The position numbers and the translations under genes are program-made. Positions 52,736 to 62,459 of a DNA stretch of 64,000 nucleotides are shown in pieces. This stretch comes from VRUE01 sp035557635. Its GTDB lineage: Bacteria; Actinomycetota; Thermoleophilia; Solirubrobacterales; 70-9. The DNA is taken from contig DATMDR010000017.1 in the NCBI GenBank assembly GCA_035557635.1, positions 1 to 64,000 of the forward strand, written 5' to 3'. Below the pieces are notes generated by a model, which did no database searches, was not told the DNA's origin, and saw only the letters and a list, made by a program, of their open reading frames with translations. The stretch's first letter is position 1. The number at the start of each line of letters is the position of its first letter.

Positions 52736-54174
52736 ACGGCGATCGTGCCATGGCCGACGATCGCCTCGCCGGCCATGAGCACCGCCGTCTGGCCTGGAGA
52801 GGCGCCGGCGAAGGCCTCTCCGAGCTCGACGTCGAGCTCCGCGTGACGCCCGCTCCCGGTCGCTGACAGAGCGGCCGGGAGCGGGCGCGACCGGTAGCGC
52901 AGCCTCACCGCGTCCACCGCCTCGCCGGGACGGTGCAGGACGGCGTCGCGCACCCGCACGGTCCGCGTTGCCAGCTCCTCGCGCGTGCCGACGGTGATCG
53001 TGTTCGCCTCGGCGTCGGTTGCGAGCACGTAGAGCGGCTCTTTCGCCGAGACGCCGATCCCACGGCGCTGGCCGACGGTGTAGTTGTGGTGGCCGCGATG
53101 GCGCCCGATCGCGCCCCCGGAGCGGTCGAGTACGACGCCGTCGCGGTCCCGGAGGTCACCGTGGCGGCGCAGGAAGCGACCCTTGCCCTGGCCGGCGAGG
53201 AAACAGAGGTCCTGGCTCTCCGGCTTACGGGCGACGGCGAGTCCGTGGCGGGCGGCGATCTCCCGCACCTCGGGCTTACTCAGCTCGGTGAGCGGGAAGC
53301 GCAGGCGGTCCAGCAGCGCCGGCGGCAGCGCGGCGAGCATGTAGCTCTGGTCCTTAGCGTTGTCGGCCGCAGCGGCAAGCAGCGGCCCGGCGTCGTCCTC
53401 GACGATGCGGGCGTAGTGCCCGGTGACCAGGTGGGTGGCACCGAGCCGCTCGGCGAGATCCAGCATCGCCGCGATCCGCACCTCGCCGTTGCAGAGGATG
53501 CAGGGATTCGGCGTGCGCCCCGCCGCGTAGCCGGAGACGAACCCGGCGACGACGCGACGACGGAAGTCCTCCTCGAGGTCAAGGGTCAGATGGGGAACGC
53601 CCAGCGAGTGGGCGAGCGAGCGAGCGCCGAGCACCGCCTCCGGCGAGCAGCAGGCCTTGGCCCCATCGGTCTCCGGATCGGCCCAGAGCTTCACCGTGAC
53701 GCCGAGCACCTCCGCCCCCCGCTCCCGCTCGAGCAAAGCCGCAACAGCGCTGTCGACACCCCCGGACATCGCAACGAGGACGCGATCCCCACTCGGCGCC
53801 GCCAGTCGCTCAGAAGACGCAGCCACCTGAGCCAAGCCCCGGTGCAGCGCATCGGCCGCCAGCTGCGCCGCGTGCCGCTTGGCAGGGATCAGCCCGCCAA
53901 GAGCTGCTTCCACCTCATCAGTCCCAACCCGCGCCGCCTCAACCACAGCCCCGCCCTCAACCATCTCCGCCACCGCCGCCGTAGCCGCCCGAGTAGCCCC
54001 ACAACCCTCAGCGTCGAACGTAACCCGCGAAACCACCCCGCCCTCGACCACAAGCGAGACTCGGGAGAGATCCCCACAAGCCGCCCCCCCGGCCGCGCCG
54101 GTGAACGCGCCCTCGGGCGCCGGGCCCAGTCGGGTCTCGTCCTGCAGATAGCTCTCGAACAGTTCTCGATCCAT
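52732..54174 (-). CDS. mnmA: tRNA 2-thiouridylase MnmA with N-terminal IscU-like domain
   Basis: 480 residues. About 110 N-terminal residues resemble the IscU/NifU-N Fe-S scaffold (SLVVEGGVVSRVTFDAEGCG; GGLIPAKRHAAQLAADAL) with cysteines at 33 and 58, but alanine (102) where the third ligand is usual. Residue 130 onward is MnmA: PP-loop SGGVDS (137-142), NPCILCNGEV with catalytic C226 and SQDLCFLAG with C322. It thiolates U34 of Lys/Glu/Gln tRNAs. The fused domain suggests sulfur relay or cluster-dependent chemistry. Convergent overlap with the secreted gene. Confidence 0.88.
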   Translation of the reverse strand: MDRELFESYLQDETRLGPAPEGAFTGAAGGAACGDLSRVSLVVEGGVVSRVTFDAEGCGATRAATAAVAEMVEGGAVVEAARVGTDEVEAALGGLIPAKRHAAQLAADALHRGLAQVAASSERLAAPSGDRVLVAMSGGVDSAVAALLERERGAEVLGVTVKLWADPETDGAKACCSPEAVLGARSLAHSLGVPHLTLDLEEDFRRRVVAGFVSGYAAGRTPNPCILCNGEVRIAAMLDLAERLGATHLVTGHYARIVEDDAGPLLAAAADNAKDQSYMLAALPPALLDRLRFPLTELSKPEVREIAARHGLAVARKPESQDLCFLAGQGKGRFLRRHGDLRDRDGVVLDRSGGAIGRHRGHHNYTVGQRRGIGVSAKEPLYVLATDAEANTITVGTREELATRTVRVRDAVLHRPGEAVDAVRLRYRSRPLPAALSATGSGRHAELDVELGEAFAGASPGQTAVLMAGEAIVGHGTIAV

Positions 54175-54541
54175 TTGCCTTCAAAAGTATGAACCTGTCG
54201 AGGGAGGGTGGGGTGCGTGGCTGGCGAGCGCCGGACCAAGCGGGACGGTCGCGACACGACTCCCGCGTAGCAGCGCTACGCGGGACGTCGGGAAGAGGCC
54301 GTATCCGCGCCGGTCCGCCGCCGCCAGACGCGCGCCCCACCCGACCGAGCCAGGTAAAGGAGGCTCCAGCCCGCCGGTACCGCCTCTGGCTTTGATCCCT
54401 TGAAGTAAAGGGTGGGCGCCTCCTCGCGATCCCACGGGATCGAGAGAGATCAGCTCCCGCGCCGTTTGTGTTGGGTCAAACGGTGAGACGGCTCTCGCAC
54501 GGGCTCGAGCCTCGGGGCCAACCGTACCACCGGGCCAGCCC
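54175..54541. other. Non-coding 367-base stretch dominated by inverted repeats
   Basis: No gene seen. It holds the 135-base rod-like inverted repeat (54207-54341), a second stem GAGGC/GCCTC with AGCCA/TGGCT (about 54348-54390), CGATCCC-AC-GGGATCG near 54428, and CCGTTTG/CAAACGG (54462-54483), the last perhaps ending the 98-residue gene. It lies upstream of mnmA on the minus strand. Confidence 0.6.
54207..54341. ncRNA. Rod-like long inverted repeat upstream of mnmA (candidate structured RNA)
   Basis: Arms 54207-54237 and 54312-54341 are near-complementary (GGTGGGG/CCCCACC outermost, CTGGCG/CGCCAG, GGACC/GGTCC). Inside, GCGG/CCGC, ACGGTC/GGCCGT, CGAC/GTCG and the perfect 11-bp tip TCCCGCGTAGC (54261-54271)/GCTACGCGGGA (54275-54285) with loop AGC continue the rod. 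It lacks SRP RNA, tmRNA and RNase P signatures. It could be a 5' leader of mnmA or an independent RNA in the style of 6S RNA. Confidence 0.45.
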
Positions 54542-54838
54542 CTAGTCCAAGTTTGAAAGACGAAGCTCGGCCTCGCTCCAATCCTCTGCTTGCACCCGCA
54601 GCGCGATGTCGCCGTGCCCGTAGCGGTCGAGCGGCCAGTCGGCGGTCAGGACCGCCTCGATTCCCGCCTCCTCCAGGCCCTGGTGCCAGGCCCGCGCCGT
54701 CTTCACGTCGGCGAAGTCCCGCACCACCTCCCAGGAGTCGAACGTGGGATCGTCCACGTGGACGGGGGTCAGGCCAGGCCCCTGCCGTCGCGGCCCGAAA
54801 GCGAGTCTGATCCGGTCGAGCATGCCCATCGAGGACAT
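54542..54838 (-). CDS. Conserved hypothetical protein, 98 residues
   Basis: MSSMGMLDRIRLAFGPRRQG, then a small alpha/beta domain (SWEVVRDFADVKTARAWHQG; GIEAVLTADWPLDRYGHGDI). The pattern recalls the small DUF2007-type domain found after signal-transducing or hypothetical ORFs, but I cannot confirm it. Start could be Met1, Met4 or Met6. It lies 39 bases downstream of the aspS stop on the same strand. Confidence 0.6.
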   Translation of the reverse strand: MSSMGMLDRIRLAFGPRRQGPGLTPVHVDDPTFDSWEVVRDFADVKTARAWHQGLEEAGIEAVLTADWPLDRYGHGDIALRVQAEDWSEAELRLSNLD

Positions 54839-54877
54839 ATTGACTCTTCGCCCTCTACTCCGCGCCGGGACGTTTGT

Positions 54878-56670
<1,793 letters not shown>

Positions 56671-56674
<4 letters not shown>

Positions 56675-57933
56675 ACCTCGCCTCCGGTGACCTCGGCGAC
56701 GATCTTGGTGACGTCGATCGGACGCTGCTCGCCGCTCTCCATGTCGCGCAGCTGGGCCGAGCCACCCTCTTCGAGGATGACTACGTGCGTAGCGCCGATC
56801 CGGTCGGCGTGCTTGAGCTGGCCCTTCAGCCCCCTCCCGGCGAGATCCACCTGGGCGGTGAGGCCGGCGTGGCGGAGCTCCCCGAGGATCGCGATCGCCC
56901 GCGGCGCCAGCTCGGCCCCCTCGTCGCAGGAGACGAAGACGATGCGATCGACTCCCTCGCCGGCCTCCTCTCCGTCCTCTCCCAGCGCCAGCAGGATTCG
57001 CTCGATCCCCGCGGCCCAGCCGATCGCCGGCGTCGGCGGGCCACCGAGCTGCTCCACCAGCCCGTCATAGCGTCCGCCGCCCCCGATCTCAGACTGGGCG
57101 CCTAGCCGGTCGCAGACGAAGGAGAAGATCGTGCGCGTGTAGTAGTCGAGGCCGCGCACGAGGGTCGCGTCGATCTCATAGGAGATCCCGGCAGCGTCCA
57201 GGAGCGCCCGCACCGCCTCGAAATGGTCGGCGTCCTCCCCCTCGAGCCGGTCGACCAACCGCGGTGCGCTCGCCATCACGCCCCGCGTCCCCTCGTCGTC
57301 GGAGTCGAAGGCGCGCAGCGGGTTGGCGTCGATCCGCTCGCGCACGTCCTTCAACAGCTCGCCTTCGTTCGCCCGCAGGTGGTTCCGCAGCTCCTCCAGG
57401 TAGGCCTGGCGCGCCTCGAACGAGCCGAGGCTGCCCAGGCGCAGCGCGACCCCCGGCACGCCCAGCTCGGCGAGCAGGTCGGCCAGCAGCCCGATCGCCT
57501 CCGCGTCGGCCAGCGGCGAGTCGGCGCCGATGCACTCGGCCCCGAGCTGGTGGAACTGGCGGTAGCGCCCCGCCTGGGGACGCTCGTGGCGAAAGAACGG
57601 CCCGACGTAGGAGAGCTTCACCGGCTGCGCCAGCTTGTGCATGCCGTGCTCGACGTAGGCGCGGCAGATCGGCGCCGTCCCCTCCGGCCGCAGGGTGAGG
57701 CTGCGCCCGCCCTTGTCCTCGAAGGTGAACATCTCCTTGCGGACGATGTCAGTGGAGTGGCCGACCCCGCGCTCGAAGAGCTCGGTGTCCTCAAAGGCCG
57801 GTGTGGCCACCGGCTCGTAGCCGGCACGGGCGAAGACGGCGGCAGCGGCGCGCTCGACCCTGGCGCGTGCGCGGGCAGCCTCCGGCAGGACGTCGAACGT
57901 CCCGCGGGGCGCTTGGTACTTGCTCTTCGCCAC
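56671..57933 (-). CDS. hisS: Histidyl-tRNA synthetase
   Basis: 420 residues: KYQAPRGTFDVLP, LRPEGTAPICRAYVEHGM, PFFRHERPQAGRYRQFHQLG and the histidine motifs LVRGLDYYTRTIFSF and GGGGRYDGLVEQLGG, plus a C-terminal anticodon domain. hisS-aspS is a classical pair. Confidence 0.97.
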
Positions 57934-57966
57934 GATGGCGGCGACCTTACCGGCGCGGCGCGGCCC

Positions 57967-58611
57967 TTAGCCGGCCAGTGACGTCAGGAACGGGTTGGTG
58001 GCGCGCTCCGTCCCCAGCGTCGTCACGCCCATGTGGCCCGGGTAGACGACCGCCTCGTCGGGATAGGACTCGACCAGGCCCTGGATCGACCGGATCAAGG
58101 TCGGCCCGTCGCCGCCGGGCAGGTCAACCCTGCCGACCGAACCCTGGAAGAGGACGTCGCCGGAGAAGAGCGCGTCCTCGTCGCGCACCGCGTAGGTGAC
58201 GTGGCCGGGGCTGTGACCCGGAGTGAAGACGACGTCGAGGGTGAGGCCGGCCAGCTCGAGGGCCTCGCCGCCGCTCACCTTCTCGTCGGCCTCGTAGCTC
58301 TCGAAGGGCCCGAACCCCTCCCAAGGGACGAAGGACATGATGTCGGCGAGGACCGGAACCTCGATCTCCGGGCAGTAAACGAGGGCGCCCGTCTCCCGCG
58401 CCACCGGCGCGACGGCGCCGATGTGGTCGAAGTGGCAGTGGGTGATCAGGATCGCCTCGACCTCCATCCCCGCCGCCTCGACCTCGGCGAGGATGCGCTC
58501 CGGCTCCTCGCCCGGGTCGACGATCAACCCGCGGTCGGAATCCTCGCGGCGCACCAGGTAGCAGTTCTCGGCGACCGGCCCGACGGTGAGCTGCCGGACG
58601 TCGAGGCTCAT
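57967..58611 (-). CDS. Metallo-beta-lactamase-fold hydrolase (glyoxalase II-like)
   Basis: 214 residues with THCHFDHIGAV, FTPGHSPGHVTY, LFSGDVLF and VYPGHMGVTTLG giving the two-metal site. It resembles YcbL-type hydroxyacylglutathione hydrolases; the true thiol substrate in an actinobacterium is unlikely to be glutathione. Located upstream of hisS on the same strand. Confidence 0.88.
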   Translation of the reverse strand: MSLDVRQLTVGPVAENCYLVRREDSDRGLIVDPGEEPERILAEVEAAGMEVEAILITHCHFDHIGAVAPVARETGALVYCPEIEVPVLADIMSFVPWEGFGPFESYEADEKVSGGEALELAGLTLDVVFTPGHSPGHVTYAVRDEDALFSGDVLFQGSVGRVDLPGGDGPTLIRSIQGLVESYPDEAVVYPGHMGVTTLGTERATNPFLTSLAG

Positions 58612-58624
58612 CGCGCCGCTTCGC

Positions 58625-58990
58625 TCACGAGCCCTCGGTGCCGCGGATCCGGGCCCGCTCGCGCCGCCGCCACATCATCGTGTCGACGTAGTAGCCGGCC
58701 GGGATGTAGAAGGCGAGCATGAAGGCGCCGAGCGCGAGCGCCGAGCCGAGTGGACGGCCGAAGATCACGATCAGGAGGACGACGAAGATCGCGGCCGCGA
58801 TCGCGCCGCGGGTGATGGCGCTGCCCCAGGTCGGCGGGCGGTCGGCGCGAGGAACACGTTTGCCGCGTGCCCGGGCGCGTGCCTTCGCCTCCTCGCGGCT
58901 GCGGGGACGGGCGGCGCGGCGGTTGGCATCGACCCGCCCGCCCTGGGTGCCGCGGTGCTTGCGGCGGCGCTTCTTCTTGGCCTGGGCCAT
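58625..58990 (-). CDS. Basic two-helix membrane protein
   Basis: 121 residues. A very Lys/Arg-rich N-terminus (MAQAKKKRRRKHRGTQGGRV) of about 55 residues, then two membrane helices (AITRGAIAAAIFVVLLIVIF and ALALGAFMLAFYIPAGYYVD). No family recognised. The 13-base gap to the hydrolase gene suggests cotranscription. Confidence 0.65.
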   Translation of the reverse strand: MAQAKKKRRRKHRGTQGGRVDANRRAARPRSREEAKARARARGKRVPRADRPPTWGSAITRGAIAAAIFVVLLIVIFGRPLGSALALGAFMLAFYIPAGYYVDTMMWRRRERARIRGTEGS

Positions 58991-59044
58991 TGCCCTGAAT
59001 CTAAATGATGAGGCGTGGCGGCGGCGGTGCTGATCCCGTCGCGG

Positions 59045-59929
59045 TCAATCCCGCAGGCGGCACTCGATCACGTCCTGCTCGGGGTCGAAGCCGCGGATCG
59101 GCACGTCCTCGGGGTAGGCGGCGAGAGCGGCCTCGGGAATGAGGCCGATCAGCTCCGCCTCGAGCGGGCGGGCGCCGAGCGGCTCGGCAAGGACACGCAC
59201 CCGCTCGACCACCTCGGCGAGCGGCACCGTCAAGGGGTCGTGGACGTTGGTCGAAACCTGGGTGCGCCCGCTGGAGAGCGGCAGCCCGATCGCCCTCACA
59301 CCCGGCGGCCCACCCCCGGACTCGCGCAGCTCGGCGGCGACGGCGCGGGCCACCTCCAGATCGCCGCTGTCGAGCTCGACGTTGAAGGCAGCGAGTGGGG
59401 CACGCGCCGTGACCAGGGTGGCGCCGGCGCTGCGGTGAGGGCGCTCGGGACCGAAGTCGGGGCGCAGCCCCCCGCCCTCCATCCGCAGCCACAGCTCGGC
59501 CAAGCCGCCGTTGCGGAAGTAAGCGCGCTCCGCATGCTCCGGGCGGCTCGCCAGCTCGCCGTACAGGAAGACCGGGATGCCGAGGCCGCCGATCTGCGCG
59601 GCGACCTCGAGCGCCTCCGCCCGGGCGATCCTGCGATCGGCGGAGTCGAGCCAGACCAGCGGGCAGACGTCGAGGGCGCCGATGGCAGGGTGAACGCCCT
59701 GGTGCGCGGTCATGTCGACCGTCTCGACCGCTTGCTCGGCGCCGCGCGTGAGCGCCTCCCGCAACGGCCCCGGCCCCCCGGCGAGGGTGAACACGGAGCG
59801 GTTGTGATCGGCGTCGGAGTGGCTGTCAAGCAGTGCGACGCCGCCCGAGAACGCCTCCTGCAGGGCGGCGATCGCAGCGGCGTCGCGACCCTCGGAGACA
59901 TTGGGAGCGGCGAGCAGCGGCCCTACCAC
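59045..59929 (-). CDS. ftcD: Glutamate formiminotransferase
   Basis: 294 residues, GTG start. LLAAPNVSEGRD and SHSDADHNRSVFTLAG with MTAHQGVHPAIGALDVCPLV are FtcD N-domain signatures; the cyclodeaminase domain of the bifunctional enzyme is absent. It transfers the formimino group to tetrahydrofolate in histidine degradation, although no other hut gene is in the window. Three bases from the upstream aminopeptidase. Confidence 0.88.
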   Translation of the reverse strand: MVGPLLAAPNVSEGRDAAAIAALQEAFSGGVALLDSHSDADHNRSVFTLAGGPGPLREALTRGAEQAVETVDMTAHQGVHPAIGALDVCPLVWLDSADRRIARAEALEVAAQIGGLGIPVFLYGELASRPEHAERAYFRNGGLAELWLRMEGGGLRPDFGPERPHRSAGATLVTARAPLAAFNVELDSGDLEVARAVAAELRESGGGPPGVRAIGLPLSSGRTQVSTNVHDPLTVPLAEVVERVRVLAEPLGARPLEAELIGLIPEAALAAYPEDVPIRGFDPEQDVIECRLRD

Positions 59930-59932
59930 GCC

Positions 59933-60883
59933 TCAGACACGCAGCTCGCCGCCCTGCGCGATCAGCTTGCCGTCGACTTCCACGGTCGGCTCGAGCACCA
60001 CGCAGTCGAGGTGCACGGGGACCTGGACCGTGCCCCCGATCGCAGCCGAGGCGCCGAAGGCGACGTGCGCCGAGCCAAGGATCTTCTCGTCCTCGAGCAC
60101 GTTGCCGGTAAGCGTCGCCTCCTCGTTGGTGCCGATCCCCAGCTCAGCGACGTTGGTGCCGTCGGGGCCGTGCGCGGTCAGCAGCTCCATCAGCGCTCCG
60201 CCCTGCTCGCCGCTCGCATCGACCAGGTGGCCGTCGCGCACCGTGAGCGTGACCGGCTCCGAGACCTGTCCAACCCCGGCGATCGAGCCGTCGACGACCA
60301 GCGTGCCCTGCCCGGTGTCCTCGAGCGGCGCGATGAAGCCCTCGCCGCAGGGAAGATTGCCGAAGGCGGCGCGCTCCTTGAGCAGGCCCGCGTCGACGGT
60401 CGGCGTGCGGCCCGCGAGGCCGAGCCGCAGGTCGCTGCCGTTCGGGCATGTGATGCGAGCCTCGCCGCCTTCCATTGCCGCGCAAACCGCCGTGCCCCGC
60501 CGCCGCAGCGCCGCCATGTCGGCGCCCATCAGCCGCGCGAGCATGTCCTCGGTGACCCCGGGAAGCGATGCGACGCGAACCCCCGCCTCGCTTGCCGCCT
60601 TGCGGGCGGCGGTGTGCGAGAGCGACTGCATGGTGGGCGCGATGAAGACGTCGGCGGCGAGCATCGCGGCGGCCACCGGCGCCGGCGGCTCTGCAGCGTG
60701 GGAGTCCCGCTCGGCGATCACCGCCAGCGTCGCCTCCGCCCCGTCTCCCTGGGCATGGATGCGCATCAGGCCGGCCAGACCCTCCGTGGCCGGGTTGCAG
60801 GCGATCAGCACATCCTCGCCAGGCGAGACGCCGAGACAGTCCCGCAGGACCCTCTGCACCGCCCTGTCCAGCCCCTCGTTCAC
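59933..60883 (-). CDS. M29-like aminopeptidase
   Basis: 316 residues. ELGIGTNEEATLTGNVLEDE, KILGSAHVAFGASAAIGGTV and VPVHLDCVVLEPTVEVDGK correspond to the metal-binding C-terminal part of M29 (aminopeptidase T/AmpS-type) enzymes; the N-terminal half (GVSPGEDVLIACNP) is compatible. Slightly shorter than the typical 370-410 residues. NicX-like ring-cleaving dioxygenases share this fold, so peptidase activity is probable but not certain. Confidence 0.7.
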   Translation of the reverse strand: MNEGLDRAVQRVLRDCLGVSPGEDVLIACNPATEGLAGLMRIHAQGDGAEATLAVIAERDSHAAEPPAPVAAAMLAADVFIAPTMQSLSHTAARKAASEAGVRVASLPGVTEDMLARLMGADMAALRRRGTAVCAAMEGGEARITCPNGSDLRLGLAGRTPTVDAGLLKERAAFGNLPCGEGFIAPLEDTGQGTLVVDGSIAGVGQVSEPVTLTVRDGHLVDASGEQGGALMELLTAHGPDGTNVAELGIGTNEEATLTGNVLEDEKILGSAHVAFGASAAIGGTVQVPVHLDCVVLEPTVEVDGKLIAQGGELRV

Positions 60884-60929
60884 GCAGACAAGCCTAAGCG
60901 GTCCCAGCCCTCGCTACCATCACCCTCCC

Positions 60930-61003
60930 GCCGGAGTAGCTCAGCTGGTTAGAGCAGCGGAATCATAATCCGCGTGTCGGGGGTTCGAGTCCCTCCTCCG
61001 GCA
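60930..61003 (+). tRNA. tRNA with anticodon CAT (Met elongator or Ile2)
   Basis: 74-base cloverleaf: acceptor GCCGGAG/CTCCGGC, discriminator A, D arm GCTC/GAGC, anticodon stem GCGGA/TCCGC with loop ATCATAA, T arm GGGGG-TTCGAGT-CCCTC. No encoded CCA, and 1-72 is paired, so not the initiator. Together with the CAT tRNA at 6177 it probably makes up the Met/Ile2 pair, order undetermined. Confidence 0.94.
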
Positions 61004-61047
61004 TCGAGGCCTTCCGAAGACTCCGCTCCCCCAGACCTTGCCTAGCG

Positions 61048-61785
61048 TCACTCATTTTCATCGAGGGCTACTCGACGAACCTCATTAAGCCATGCGTGCA
61101 GGTCGTTGAGGACTTCAAGCGATGCCTGCGCGTCCACATGCTTGATCGTCAGCCCCTCATGCACGACTGCATTCCGACGCTTACGATGGTCGACGTAGCC
61201 GGGCCACCAAGGGGCATCCTGAATTCGCTCACCAGTGAGGAGCTGAAGCAAAGATTTGGATTGCTTGTCCTGAAGCGTCGCCGGACGGCGGATGAGGGAA
61301 TCGGCATCTACGTCTGGATACTTCAGCCGCAGGAGCGACTCAAGGGTTTCGACGATCAGTAGCTCGCAAGCCGTTTGGGCCCTAATCACCGCTAGCTCAT
61401 CCCGACCTTGCTTGAGGAGCTCAATGGCCTCCTTCCCGATATGCCGCGACGAGGGCCCGCGCCACCATGGGGCGAGGTATCCCAAGACCTTTGCCGGCTC
61501 AGGCGATAGACCAGCCGCTCGTCGGATCTTGTTCAGAGTCCAAGTCGCGTCGGCAATAGCCTGTTCTGCCGTTTTGGCCTCAACACGCACTGAAAAGACC
61601 GCGTCAGCCTCGCCATCGTCGTCAAGTTCGGTGTGAATCTCAAAATTCTCAGCCGGAACAACTTGGTGCGCTGCAGCCTTCACCGCGTCCTTCTCGGTCA
61701 AGTGCAGAGAGAGATGGACCTGCCATCGCCCTGGATCGCTCGATCCATGCGGAGGGTCATAGTGCTCTTCTAGCCAGCCGACCAT
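61048..61785 (-). CDS. HEPN-like protein of unknown function
   Basis: 245 residues. The N-terminal ~100 residues are an alpha/beta module (RWQVHLSLHLTEKDAVKAAA). The C-terminal ~140 are helical and carry RKRRNAVVHEGLT, with R204-x4-H209, the catalytic motif of HEPN ribonucleases, in the expected place before a last helix (LEVLNDLHAWLNEVRRVA). HEPN proteins are common in abortive-infection and toxin systems. Its placement next to a tRNA in a small island supports that reading, but no partner gene is recognised. Codon usage is visibly less GC-rich than its neighbours. Confidence 0.55.
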   Translation of the reverse strand: MVGWLEEHYDPPHGSSDPGRWQVHLSLHLTEKDAVKAAAHQVVPAENFEIHTELDDDGEADAVFSVRVEAKTAEQAIADATWTLNKIRRAAGLSPEPAKVLGYLAPWWRGPSSRHIGKEAIELLKQGRDELAVIRAQTACELLIVETLESLLRLKYPDVDADSLIRRPATLQDKQSKSLLQLLTGERIQDAPWWPGYVDHRKRRNAVVHEGLTIKHVDAQASLEVLNDLHAWLNEVRRVALDENE

Positions 61786-61941
61786 CAGCTGACCGCGACA
61801 GCAGAGGAGCCCGCAGCGCCGTCAGAGTTCGCTGGAACTTCGGCCGTTGTGCCCCTGAAGCCGCTTACCCCCATGTCGCCTCCTGCGCCTCCGCTACCAG
61901 CTCGGATTCACGTAGGCCATCGCTCATAACGAGCAGAGATG

Positions 61942-62163
61942 TCAGTTGTCGTGATGGAAGCCTGCGAGACGATGGGGACGGCGAGCCCGCGGAAACTCGG
62001 GGAGTCGATCGGCGCAGTAGCCAACAGCAGCGCCACCCACAACGGCGACGAGGCCGAGGGCGGCAACGGCAATGCCAGCACCTGCATTCAGACCGTTGAG
62101 AAGAAGAACCAACCCAATGACCGCAGCGATCGGGACCGCGAATAGGGCGATGCGGATTGCCAT
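61942..62163 (-). CDS. Small two-helix membrane protein
   Basis: 73 residues from ATG 62163 (MAIRIALFAVPIAAVIGLVL), with two adjoining hydrophobic helices and a basic tail (RLPEFPRARRPHRLAGFHHD). The longer frame to 62424 is Arg/Cys-rich and not credible. Unrecognised. It is coupled in orientation with the next small membrane gene. Confidence 0.5.
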   Translation of the reverse strand: MAIRIALFAVPIAAVIGLVLLLNGLNAGAGIAVAALGLVAVVGGAAVGYCADRLPEFPRARRPHRLAGFHHDN

Positions 62164-62177
62164 GTAGCCAGTGTAGA

Positions 62178-62393
62178 TCACGCTAGGGCGTCGATCACTA
62201 GGACGAGGGTTCCGAGGCCGAAGCCGAAAAAGAAGCCGATGGCGGTCGCGTGCTCGATCTCGGGTTTTGTGCGGCCGGCAAGGACGGCTGCATAGTGCGC
62301 GGCGCCGCCAAAGAGGCCCGTGAACCCGATCAAGACAGCGACCGCGCCAGAGAGGGTGTCGGTGAAGATGCCGCCGAGAACAAGCCCGATCAC
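62178..62393 (-). CDS. Small two-to-three-helix membrane protein
   Basis: 71 residues from a GTG at 62393 (IGLVLGGIFTDTLSGAVAVL, then FGGAAHYAAVLAG and TAIGFFFGFGLGTLVLVIDA). No ribosome site of note; the start could lie slightly upstream. Unrecognised. The 14-base gap to the 73-residue gene suggests a pair. Confidence 0.5.
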   Translation of the reverse strand: MIGLVLGGIFTDTLSGAVAVLIGFTGLFGGAAHYAAVLAGRTKPEIEHATAIGFFFGFGLGTLVLVIDALA

Positions 62394-62459
62394 AGTCGCA
62401 GAGACTACGGCCAGCAGCGGACAAAACCTCTCACAACCTCAGTGCGAATCCCTCGGCAC

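Noticed and set aside
62425..62459. Possible attR copy of the tRNA 3' end (GCGAATCCCTCGGCA) at the end of the 61-62 kb island
   Set aside because: The match to the tRNA T arm is short and gapped; not enough to claim a direct repeat.
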